Shown: positions 12,170 through 21,744 of the stretch, piece after piece
How positions within the stretch are numbered: the first letter of the stretch is position 1
How the letters are laid out: each line of letters opens with the position of its first letter
From: Latrodectus hesperus
Taxonomy: Eukaryota > Arthropoda > Arachnida > Araneae > Theridiidae
Reading direction: 5' to 3'
NCBI GenBank assembly: GCA_037975125.1
Contig: CM075856.1
Coordinates: 3,432,536-3,496,535 of the forward strand
DNA length: 64,000 nt
Position numbers and translations under genes: made by a program
The notes under the pieces: generated by a model
The model's input: only the letters and a program-made list of their open reading frames with translations
The model's database searches: none
Told to the model about the DNA's origin: nothing

Positions 12170-13095
12170 CAACGCAACAAAGCCGAGCTCTTAAGAAACA
12201 AATTTTATTTAACAAATATAATAAATAAAATAAAAATTATAATAAAAAATAAATTGAAATAACAAAAATAAAATAAAAACAAAATAAAAAATAAAAAAAC
12301 TTATTTCTTTTGAAATATATAAGTAGTATGTGAGAGGGTGAAAAACTTAAATTATATAAAACTGTATATTTGGGACTCATGAAATCTTAAACAGCTGTAA
12401 TAAAAGAATTACTCAAGGTAAAAAAAAATTATTTTTTAATAAATCATATTTTATTAATAATAAGTCATATTTTATTAATAATAAATAATATTTTATTAAT
12501 AATAAATCATATTGCAACATTTTTATATTTTATTAATAGCATAAAACGAAGTAAAATCAATATTTTATCAATATATTGCACAATTTAAAAAAACTTGATT
12601 CTAATAAAATGATTATTGTTACTTTATGTTTAATTTTGTCTAATTCTGTTATCCAAACCTGAAAAATGCAACCAGTTTTTACCGTGCAATTTTAAATAGT
12701 CAAATATTAAATTTATCACATCATCTGTCGAAGGGTTACCGCTCGTATGCTATTCGTATTTATGAAAAAATATATATAGCAGAAAATGTTTAAGTTTGGC
12801 AGGTAGGCAATAACATTTCAGTTGCCCAAGTTTGCTGATTAAAGGTGCGAAATATCGCCACCTTGTAATTTGAGGCACGATTAAGGTATGAGGTCTATAT
12901 ATGAGCTCACATCATCTTCTTTTTACACTCTCACAAGATTAAAAATTAGTGGTCTGAAAGCGACAACATCCTCAGCGTCTTGAACATTAAGAAATTATTT
13001 TTAACATTTGTGCTAAGAAAAACCTCTTATACTGAAAATGTTTAAATACTAATTTTCACAAAGTAAAGCAAAATTCCTAAATTAAGAAGAAGAAA
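12170..13095. other. AT-rich stretch with TTTATTAATAATAA tandem repeat
   Basis: At about 12432-12540 a unit of roughly 25 bp (CATATTTTATTAATAATAA) recurs four times. The remainder up to 13.1 kb, including a slightly GC-richer patch at 12.72-12.99 kb, shows no recognised motif. Confidence 0.6.
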
Positions 13096-13102
13096 TAGTT
13101 AA

Positions 13103-13243
13103 CTTATGTTAAGCACACAAGAAATAAAAAATATCTTAAATTAGTCAAAGAAATTCAAATGTTGCTCTGTTTTGATGGTGTGTGTATCCAGTTTTTTTAC
13201 AAAATATGATGTAAAAATTAATAATTTACTTAATAAATGACAG
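13103..13243 (+). repeat. Flank sequence duplicated at 28.9 kb (inverted)
   Basis: This 140-bp segment immediately upstream of a family-A SINE reappears, reverse-complemented and highly similar, at 28855-28990, again immediately 5' of a family-A SINE. The two copies share GCACACAAGAAATAAAAAAT and AATAAATGACAG next to the SINE head. Confidence 0.92.
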
Positions 13244-13528
13244 GCCGCCCAACTTGTTTAGTGGTCAGCGTGCCTGACTATGGATAAAGAGGTCCTGAGT
13301 TCGAATCCCGGTTCGGGAATGGATGCACTTTCTCTCTCTATCTATCCTGTCTTTGTCCCTTCCTTGTATGAATGAGGTGTGAATGGTTGCCTACCCTATA
13401 AACGGGTCCCTATGGCATGTGTACTGAGGAAATTGGACTCCACACCAAAATATGGTTCAGTTAGAAAAGTGGAGCAGTGCACCCCATGTTGCCAGCCGAG
13501 CAGGCACACGACAATGAATGAGTAAATG
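13244..13528 (+). mobile_element. SINE A with tail 1
   Basis: This is a type copy of family A with tail 1: tRNA-like head (GCCGCCCAACTTGTTTAGTGG), B box GAGTTCGAATCCC, TC-rich segment, core CCCTATAAACGGGTCC, then GGACTCCACACC ... AGTGGAGCAG ... GCACACGAC and an (AATG)n-type tail instead of (AAC)n. AAATGACAG before the head and GAATGACAG after the tail form a plausible TSD. Confidence 0.9.
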
Positions 13529-13589
13529 AATGACAGAAATATATTACATTTAACGGGTCAGATAAATGTCGAAACTTTTCTCAAATTTA

Positions 13590-14100
13590 TTTGACGATGT
13601 TCTTAGTCTTTCGTAGGTTGTTGTTGTTTGTTGTTTCTAATGACACTTGGGCAAGCTTATCTGACGTTCTACTTCTGAGATTATTCTTTCTAATGTTCAC
13701 AGTTGAAAACACTTGTTCACATATATTTTTTTCCAATGGTTGACACAAGAGGGTTGAACCCTATGCCACAACAAGGCCAGAGACTGCTACTCATTTGTCG
13801 TTACCCAGCGGGCACCTGTGAACCAAGTCACGGAGGCGAGTAGCGTTACCCGCGTCATACCACCACAAACCCTTTTATAGGGTGGGCCACATTCATACAA
13901 CATCACAGAAGAAAGGACAGAGAGAACAGAGAAGGAAAGAAACATCCATGCCCGAACTGTGATTCGAATCCGGGACCCACAGCTTAGGACTCAGGAACGC
14001 TAACCACTCGGTCATCGGTCGGCATTGTTCACATATATGAGATGAAGCAAACATAGCACTGATTTTCTGGGCTGGCTAGAGCTTAAAATGCGCAGTCTGC
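13590..14100 (-). pseudogene. hAT transposase C-terminal fragment, SINE-interrupted
   Basis: If the SINE at 13727-14024 and one TSD copy are skipped, the minus strand reads SAMFASSHI followed by CEQVFSTVNIRKNNLRSR and TSDK. This is the signature of the hAT dimerisation domain (S-x-CE-x-x-FS-x-x-N-x-x-K-x-x-x-R-x-R). Only this C-terminal region is recognisable; the upstream sequence toward 14220 is out of frame. Downstream of TSDK the sequence also resembles the end of SINE tail 2, so the true hAT end is unclear. Confidence 0.78.
13727..14024 (-). mobile_element. SINE D inserted into the hAT remnant
   Basis: Full family-D structure on the minus strand. It is bounded by a perfect 14-bp TSD, TTGTTCACATATAT (13713-13726 and 14025-14038). 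Removing the SINE and one TSD copy restores the hAT reading frame across the site, which confirms the boundaries. Confidence 0.95.
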
Positions 14101-14381
14101 TACATGTGAGGTCTAATTCACATAATTTAGGTTCCCATATGTCTGCTCCACGAGAAAGAGATAACGCTTGTTTGCGCCAGTCTACAGCTATTACAGCTAT
14201 CTGTGCTTGCTATTTCTGTTGATTTATGTTTTGTGGAACAGAAATAGAAAAATTAAAAGATCATCATTCCTTTGAATGTAATATGTATTTAAATAATATT
14301 TAAACAAAGTAGATAAAATAATATCTGAACAAAATAGAAAAGGAGATGGATATATAATGTATATAAATCATATTTTCTTTT

Positions 14382-14685
14382 GACGACCAACTTGTCTAGT
14401 GGTCAGCGTGCCTGACTACAGAAAAGGAGGTCCTGGGTTCGAAACCCGGTTCGGGCATGGATGTACTTTCTCTCTCTATGTATCCTGTCTTTGTCCTTTC
14501 CTTGTATGAATGAGGTATGAATGGTTGCCTACCCTATAAACGGGTACCTTTGGCATGTGTGTAGAGCAAAGTCGTACTTTCACCTTCATGGCGCTCTGAT
14601 AAAAACGAAAGACGCTCCCAATCGACTTAATTCACATAACATAGCGAGCTTGGCTTGTCCAAGTGTCATTAGTAAACAACAAAAT
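14382..14685 (+). mobile_element. SINE A with tail 2
   Basis: The A-type head (GACCAACTTGTCTAGTGG, B box GGGTTCGAAACCC) and core are joined to the tail-2 module (AGAGCAAAGTCGTACTTTCACC ... GTCCAAGTGTCATTAG), the same arrangement as the copy at 7.2 kb. Confidence 0.9.
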
Positions 14686-14979
14686 TTTTTAATTTCGTCG
14701 AATCGACAAACTAAAATTCTACCCGTGGGCCGCATGAAGCCTTTCGGCGAGCCGTAGTTTTCCCATTACTGTGCTATACTATGTGACACTTTTCTATTGT
14801 TATTAAAATCTAAAAGGAGTTCATATAATGTAGGCTATTGTCTCAATAACGTTTTGGAAATAAACTTCATTGGAATATTTATCGCGGATATGAGAAAGAT
14901 CATTAAGACTTGGTTCATTGTGTTTGGAAGAGTTCCAAATATTATTTCAACCATCAATAGCGAGTATTTTGTACATGTA

Positions 14980-15305
14980 AGTGCTCAAGGATAGCAATTG
15001 TTTCCTTATCTGTCCCAAGAAATAATCTTATCGGTATTTTTCAGCACTTGTTTAACACTTTCTTAGTTTCTCATAGATAGAATAATAGATGAAATTCAAA
15101 ATTAAGATGTATAAGAAAAAGAGAGCCTATAAGGTTCACAAACAAATATTTAATTGCAAAAATATTTACATTTTTTACCAGATTTCTAGAATAAACATAT
15201 TTGTGATCGCATCAATTGTTCCTCGTTCTCTCAATATTTGTTCCGAAAAAAGCTCTTTTTAAGTAGGTTCCAAGTTGAAGTAGAAAGTTCCTTAGAAAGG
15301 ATGAA
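14980..15305 (-). repeat. Possible solo or 3' LTR, related to 18.0-18.35 kb
   Basis: It shares in direct orientation with 18045-18345 the blocks GTTCACAAACAAATATTTAATT, AAGATGTATAAGAAA, TAGATAGAATA and AAGTTGAAGTAGAA. The spacing of about 3 kb and dispersed conservation suggest two old LTRs of one element reading on the minus strand, but I see no gag/pol and no clear TG...CA ends. It could also be two copies of another repeat. Confidence 0.45.
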
Positions 15306-15730
15306 GAGGAAACAGTTTTGCGACCTACTCCTACCTTTAGCTCAAACAGCAAAGAACTCAAGACTCAGATAAAGTCTTAGACACCCAAAAGACAAGGGGC
15401 ACGCATAATTCGTCCAAAGCGACTGGAACTTGATATGGAACTCTTATAGGTACCTATGGAGAGTCGGTCATAAGTGACAAATAATTGACAACATCACTAT
15501 TGTCTGGAGTTGAGGGATTTTCAGTACTTTTGCGAAAAAAATTATCGTTTTGGAACTTCCTTCTAAGGCATACGGACGCTGATAGGATGAAATAAGTCTC
15601 TTTGTTTCGTACGAAGTTTAGCTAAACGTACCACTCCATCTCTTTACCCTGTATCAACTGTACTACTTTTCCAAGAGGCCAGCTTATTAGTTTTTTGCTT
15701 TTGGCACAGAAGATTCGATTAAAACGACGT
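15306..15730. other. Unassigned sequence upstream of Tc1-like remnant
   Basis: Moderately GC-balanced sequence with no motif I recognise. It may hold the decayed 5' part of the Tc1-like element that follows, but no TIR or helix-turn-helix is visible. Confidence 0.4.
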
Positions 15731-15734
15731 TCCC

Positions 15735-16262
15735 TACTTGGAAAGTGTATCGATTCTGTAATTTATTTGTATGGTTTATTAATTGTCCAAGGTACTCCAA
15801 ATAAGCTTGCTCACAGCGATATTTCAACAGGGTAATAGGCATGATCAAACGTGGCACGCATTGTCCAAGGTTTCTTCATCAATCACCAGATTGAATTACT
15901 CCCTGGCTCGGCTCATCTCATCTGGATCTTTCGCCAATAGAAAATATGTGGTCCATCGGTTGCTCAATGATTGACCGAGATTACATCCTCAGCTGTCTCA
16001 CCAAATCAACTTAGGCAACGTGTGGAAGCTGCTTGATCAGGTGAACCCCAAGAACACATCCAAAGTCTCTTTGAATCAATGCCGAGGCGTGTGGCAACGG
16101 TGATTTCCAACAATGGCGGCTACTCTGGACGACTGATTTTGGCAGGAACCACACTTCGCAGAAGTCTATAAATTTAATCATTTGATACTAGGTCAATATG
16201 TTACCTACAAAATAAATTTTGTTGTGATATCTTTTGTCTTTATTGGCGTTGTGCAATTTAGG
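15735..16262 (+). pseudogene. Tc1-like transposase 3' third plus 3' end
   Basis: Across shifted frames the plus strand reads LAHSDISTG / FQQGN (decayed FQQDNARPH box), VARIVQGFLHQ, LSPIENMWS with the third catalytic position, LRQRVEAA-SGEPQEHIQSLFESMPRRVATVISNNGGYSG, then noncoding 3' sequence with AATTTTGTTGTGATATCTTT and GTTGTGCAATTTAGG. That 3' segment is shared with the minus-strand element at 56.43-56.55 kb, so both belong to one family. The N-terminus is missing and the copy is dead. Confidence 0.85.
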
Positions 16263-16264
16263 TG

Positions 16265-18040
16265 GCCAGCTGTTTATTTTTGTTACGATCATGGGACAGC
16301 CTTTTTAGTTGATTTTTCTTGATTTTATTGTCTAAACTAAAATCACTTTATAGCTTAATCAATCTTTTCCATCTTCTATCAATTTCTTTACTAAGTAATT
16401 TCATCAATAATTCTATTATCAACTTTTTTCATCTGTTTCAAATGTAAGCGATGTAAAATATCTTCACCAATTTGCAAAAGATCAACAGGTGTACTTCATT
16501 CATTTAAGGATATAGCATAAAGGCATGCTCATCACTTGCTACTCCTAATATCTGTAAACATTAACAACATTATTAAGTTTCAATTCTGTCATGTAGCTTA
16601 ACTAATGGAAGCCTATATCCCCATTACTTAATGACTAATTTAATACTAAATCCAAAAGTTTTCTTTGCATAAACTTCCACCAAAATGATCCGTTCCAACC
16701 AAAATCAATGACTAGAACATAATTTTCTGATATTGGGGGAAAGATCTAGATGACTATCTGGGCTGTAGAACCTTTAAGTGTTGATTGGGTTAAATATTGA
16801 TATATATTATCGTTTGAAAATATCAGTTCGTGTGCGTGTATGTGCGTGTGTGCGTGTGCGTGTGTGTGTGCGTGTGTGTATGCGTGTGTGCGTGTGTGTG
16901 TGCGTGCGTGTGTGTATGCGTGTGTGCGTGTGTGCGTGCGTGGGTGCGTGTGCGTGTCTGTGTGTGTATTTCCTTCAATCTTTTTAACCTAATTCCCAAA
17001 AGCCAGACCTTCTGATTTCTATCAAATTTCTATAAATCTATTTTAGGTAATTTAAAAAATTCTCTCATTGGCAAAAAAGATTTTCGCAATCCAAACGAAA
17101 ATAATTTTTATAGTCTAATCTGTAGTCACAGTTCTAATTTCTTTTTATGTTGCAAAAATGTTTCTTTATAAGCCTCCACATTTCTTTATTTCACTATTTG
17201 ATGTTTTTTAGGAGCGTTCATTATATTTTCGATAATTAATTCAAAGCAATTGATTATCTGCACTTTTAAATTTTCGTTTATTTTTCACACCGCTGACTCA
17301 GGTAGTTAACAAACAAATCAGTATCTTTTGCTTGTGTTTTCAAAAATGTCTCTACTTTCTCAATGAATGTAGTAAAAGTATCACTATAAAAACCTCTAGT
17401 TTAAACAATATTTTTATTTTAACTAACAATTATGTAACATGAAATCTTGTTGAGAGAATTATGTAACATGTATTTAAATTTTTAAAGCATTATTTTAAAC
17501 AATTTTTTAAAGTTATTATTAATTCATGACAACTCAATATCTATCTCATTCTTAATAATATACTCAACAGTAAAATATTCAATAACAATACATTATTTAA
17601 ATTCAAGAATCCTAACTACAAATGTATTTCTTTCACTAACACTTTATGAAGTGAAAGGAATAAAATTCTTCAGTAGACTTTCATTCTCAAAATCAAATTC
17701 TTAAGCACTTCCGTCTTCAAGTCATCCCTGTTTTTATAGTACGTTCATTGTTCAAATCAAAAACAAGTAATAAATCTTCTCACAATAAATATCTTAAAAT
17801 ATTCAATCAATATCAACATATATTTCAAATATTCAATCAATGAGCCCTTCAATTATTTAAACACTAAGCATTCGATCTTATTAAAATCTTTCTTTTTGTG
17901 TTTTGGATTCATTAATTGCGATTCAGTTCTTGTATCAATGTTCGCGCGCGATAAATATCATTACAACAGTCAACAGCAAATATTTTATATTTATTTACAA
18001 ATACAGCAATTATTTATATACAAATATTTTGTATATTAAT
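16265..18040. other. AT-rich stretch with a TG microsatellite
   Basis: Apart from the (TG/CG)n run at 16829-16970 I recognise nothing. If the flanking repeats are LTRs, this would be decayed internal sequence. Confidence 0.5.
16829..16970. repeat. (TG)n/(CG)n-rich microsatellite
   Basis: About 140 bases of GTGTGTGCGTG-type repeat with scattered TATG steps. Cys/Val open frames in two phases come from this repeat. Alternating purine-pyrimidine of this length can adopt Z-DNA, which is known biophysics and not shown here. Confidence 0.95.
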
Positions 18041-18044
18041 GAAC

Positions 18045-18350
18045 ATGCAAGTACTCCCGGATAACAATGTCTCCTTTACCATCGCACAAGAAGTGACCAT
18101 AGAATTCTTCTCATTCCTACTCAATATCTTTTTAATTTCTCGTAGATAGAATAGTTGTTGTAATCTCATATCAAGATGTATAAGAAACACAGAGCTTACA
18201 ACGTTCACAAACAAATATTTAATTAAGAAAAAAATTTCAGCTTAACGATGACAGTAGTTGAGCATCGCTCTCCCAACATTTTGTTCCCGAAACAAAATTC
18301 TGTTTTCAGACAGACAAAGTTGAAGTAGAAGTATTTAAGAGGAATTAAAG
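18045..18350 (-). repeat. Possible LTR, related to 15.0-15.3 kb
   Basis: Second member of the direct repeat pair. On the minus strand it contains GGAGAGCGATGCTCAACTAC, then TTTGTGAACGTTGTAAGC, and CGATGGTAAAGGAGACATTG. The order of shared blocks matches the other copy. The LTR interpretation is an inference. Confidence 0.45.
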
Positions 18351-20195
18351 TGGAAGTAATTTATCGGAACTGAAAAAAATATTTTTCACTTTGTTCTTTT
18401 AAATTTGTAAAAGATAAAGCACCCTAATGGAAAGATAACAAATACAACTTGATTTTAAAAAAATATTACTTCCTGAATAATTTATTTTTATAAGTATTTT
18501 TTCACTTTAACTGCTCTGTAAATTTTATTTGTTATTTTATTCAAACTCACCTATAATTTGAAAAATCTTTATTGTTATACAATAAAGATTAGTATCTGTT
18601 TTAAAAATTATTTATAAATCTATCGTAATAAATATGAGATACAATTTCAATTCACATTATTTCAGCAAAACATGAGATTTTTTTAACCTTATATTTATGT
18701 ATACCAATTTTTAATTATATCTGAACATTTTTAATATTACCTACATTATTTTCATTTAGTATTAGTTTAACATATTTCCAAGAGAGGGCAGCAGCATAAA
18801 ATGATTGCAAATATTTAAAATTTGAAATTAGTTGAATATTTTTTAAAATTAAAGTGAGCTGATAGGTTAAATTTCTTCATTCATGCACGAAAAAGTAAAA
18901 TAAATATTGATGTTTATGAAATATTTACAAGAAATAAGCAGATAAAAATGTAATAATATATCTGCTCTCAAATTATTATTTTTGCATGACAAAGTAAGAA
19001 ATTCTATAAATACCCATATACCTATCACTCTAATGAATTAATAGTAAACCTTTAAAAATTACATCTTAGTATGTCACTTTATTTCTCTTTTTAATCTTTC
19101 AGACAGTGCGCAGAATGCATGAATGGCTGATAGAACAGCATTTGTTTTGGGGTTATATAATGAATATTTCATATATTTTTAATTTTCAAAATTTAGAATG
19201 AAAATATTAGAAATTGAATATGATGGATATTTTAAGCCACGAATTTAACAGATTCAAGATTATAAAAGAGATTAATATATTTTAATTAAATTCACATATT
19301 AAAGTAATCAAAAATGATTTGAAGATTAAAGAGTTAATAACGGAAATATATTTTAAATTATAAATTACAAAATCCTAATAACAAAAAAATATAAAAAACT
19401 ATAAAAAAATATTAAAAAAATAAAAATTTTTAACTGTCCTGACCTATTTAAACTAACTATAAATTGGATATTTTGTCTTGTCTTTTTCTCATTTTGCTTT
19501 TACTTCTATTTTATTTTCAACGTGCTCAATTTCAGAAACAATATCGCTTTTAAGATTCGAAAACTAATTACTTAGAACAACAGATAATTTCCATGATTTT
19601 GAAAACTTTTACAAACGGAAAAAATAATAATTAAAAAAATTCTTCTTAATTTCAGGTAAAAATCATGATTGGATTTTTTATCAAAATGAAGACATCCGAA
19701 TACGATTTCTTCATTATAATACGTTAAGACTTGATAGCACATGTAAAATAAACAGTAACAATTACTAGATTAAAAAAATCTAGTAATTGTTACTGTTTAT
19801 TTTATATTAAAATTGATATAAAAATTGATTTTTGGCACAATATTTTTAAAAGCACATCTAATTACTTTTATGATTCAAATATTTTCAATTTAAAAAAAGA
19901 TAGATTCAATTTTAAAAAAGATAGATAAAAAAAGACAATTTTTTTTCAAAATAAAAAATGCTAGTAAAAGAGATCTACATATTATAATGATTATATTATA
20001 ACTAAGATTAAGAATTTGATTTATTTGTAGTTCAATGGTTTCTTTTTTCTCCTTTGCACATGTAAGATAATTAGACCCAGACATATCATTTAAGATGTAT
20101 TCCAAATATCTTATATCTATCTGTTAAGCTCCAGTTGGAATCCACGAATTATGGATTCGAAGAATAAAGTGCTTTTCATTCTTTAGGCTCTCGAT
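18351..20195. other. AT-rich stretch with one perfect hairpin
   Basis: No protein or SINE signal apart from the inverted repeat at 19744-19804 described separately. Confidence 0.5.
19744..19804. repeat. Perfect 28-bp inverted repeat, 5-base loop
   Basis: The left arm 19744-19771 and right arm 19777-19804 are exact reverse complements (core AGTAACAATTACTAGATT) around AAAAA. The single-copy appearance and perfect arms suggest a recent snap-back duplication or a very small foldback element. Confidence 0.95.
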
Positions 20196-20208
20196 AGGGA
20201 ATTTGGTT

Positions 20209-20486
20209 GTTGTTGTCGTGTGCCAGCCAGGTTGGCAACATGGGGTGCGCTGCTCCACTTTCCCAACTGAACCCTATTTTAGGGTGGAGTCCGACTTCCT
20301 CAGTACACACATGCCATAGGGAACCGTCTATAGGGTAGGCAACCATTCATTCCACATTCATACAAGGAAAGAACAAAGACAGGATTGATAGAGAGAGAAA
20401 GTACATCCATGCCCGAACCGGGATTCAAACCCAGGATATCCCTATCCGCAGTCAGGCACCCTGACCACTAGACAAGTTGGGCGGCG
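20209..20486 (-). mobile_element. SINE A with tail 1
   Basis: Minus-strand copy with head, core and tail 1 ending in (AAC)n. The TSD GGGAATTTGGT flanks both sides (about 20198-20208 and 20487-20497). Confidence 0.92.
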
Positions 20487-20514
20487 GGGAATTTGGTCAT
20501 AATTTCGATTGTAA

Positions 20515-20900
20515 ATTCTATTAACAAGAAACAAGTAGCAATTTGGAGAGATCCGCCTGCACACTCTTGGTACTTTGGGAAAAACCTCGTTGGTGGCACC
20601 GGCTCAGTATTTCCAGGATGCAGCAGATTGCTCTTTCACGTTTTTTGAGTGGGCCACATCAGGTCCCTTTCATTTCAACAGGGCCAGAAAGTCTTTCTGG
20701 AGTGTCACTGGTGCAAGTCTGATCAGGCCTCTCCAAGACATATTCTTGACAGTCAGAATTTTACTGTAAACGAGGTTTTGGAGAATCTTATTTTATTTTT
20801 AGACTTTTTAATGATTTTTGGTTATATACAGATGGTTTAGCTTAGCTACACCATATAGGATTAGAAACAATAAAACACAACAACAACAACATAAGAAACA
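20515..20900 (+). pseudogene. LINE ORF2 C-terminal fragment with (AAC)n tail
   Basis: Across shifted frames the plus strand reads DPPAHSWYFGKN, then GHIRSLSFQQGQKVF, then a cysteine motif CHWCKSDQASPRHILD (final Cys changed), then ILFLDFLMIFGYIQMV before a stop. The same order (PPxHxWYxG ... SGxxxSLxFxxG ... CxxC/HIL ... DFLxx) is found at 36.6-37.2 kb and, on the minus strand, at 55.2-55.7 kb, so it is a repeated non-LTR ORF2 C-terminus after RNase H. The 3' end carries (AAC)n like the SINEs. Confidence 0.78.
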
Positions 20901-20950
20901 AGCGATCGTGTCAAATTCAAATATTATGAAGAGGTGTACATTACTGCGTG

Positions 20951-21222
20951 GAACCCGGTGGCTTAGTGGCAGCGTTTCACGCTCCCATGACACATGGCCC
21001 GAGGCTCCGATCCTCGGGCTCAGCCTTCGTCCTCAGCCTTTCATCCCTTCAGCGGGTCGATTAACTAGAGTACCAAGCATGCTTGGGATCTAAACACTGG
21101 GGGTCCTACGTTAGGCTGACCATCTAACTGGGACATATGCTTCGCACCCCAGGACCTTCGGTCATGAAAACAGTTATGTGTACTGTAGGCCTTAGCCCAT
21201 ATGGGCTGTCGTCCCATGGAGA
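20951..21222 (+). mobile_element. SINE C, full length
   Basis: The head ACCCGGTGGCTTAGTGGCAGCG, a B-box-like region GGCTCCGATCC and the conserved C body ending CTGTCGTCCCATGGAG. It is followed by a 275-bp segment also found next to a C copy at 31 kb. Confidence 0.9.
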
Positions 21223-21497
21223 TTTTATTAATAAATTTACTATCAACAAGAACTTCATATTGAATTATTGGTACGAGTCTGGACATTTTTAAGGCTTATT
21301 GGAAGGCAAGTTTTTGTAATTTTGAATAATAATTAAGTGAGCTTGCACTGTCGCTTCCACGTATGAAGATTCATGGTAACCTAGAAATTTAAACTATGTT
21401 CTTCGGGATGGGGGAATTTGATCCTAGTGTTGAACAAATAGAGATGAGTGTTGTTTTTCTCCAGTCAACAACTGGAAATTCTGCGTTCTCATATGAT
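21223..21497 (+). repeat. SINE C 3' extension shared with 31.2-31.47 kb
   Basis: This non-SINE segment (for example AACTTCATATTGAATTATTG and GAGCTTGCACTGTCGCTTCC) is highly similar to the reverse complement of 31190-31471, and both sit directly 3' of a family-C SINE. Other C copies lack it. Possible origins are 3' transduction, a longer SINE subfamily or a small segmental duplication. Confidence 0.9.
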
Positions 21498-21742
21498 TTG
21501 CAGGTCCGAGGTTCGATCCTCGGGCTGGGCAAGGTTGACTCATCCTTTCATCCCTTCAGTGGTTCCATTAACTGGGTATCAAGCATGCTTGGGAACTAAA
21601 CATTGGGGGTCTTACGTTAGGTCACCTAACTGGGACATATCCTTCGCACACCAGAGCCCTCGGTCATGGAAACAGTTATGGGCACTACAGTGCCCATATC
21701 TGTTTCCTTGGCCCACATGGGCTGTCGTGCCATGGAGTTTAG
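21498..21742 (+). mobile_element. SINE C, 5'-truncated
   Basis: Starts at the B box (GGTCCGAGGTTCGATCC) without the A-box half and continues to GGCTGTCGTGCCATGGAG, with an internal duplicated ACAGTGCCCATA-type stretch. It directly follows the 3' extension. Confidence 0.88.
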
Positions 21743-21744
21743 TT

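Noticed and set aside
16778..17015. Cys/Val-rich open frames that might suggest a cysteine-rich peptide
   Set aside because: Both come from the GT/GC microsatellite; there is no signal peptide, and the frame is open in several phases.
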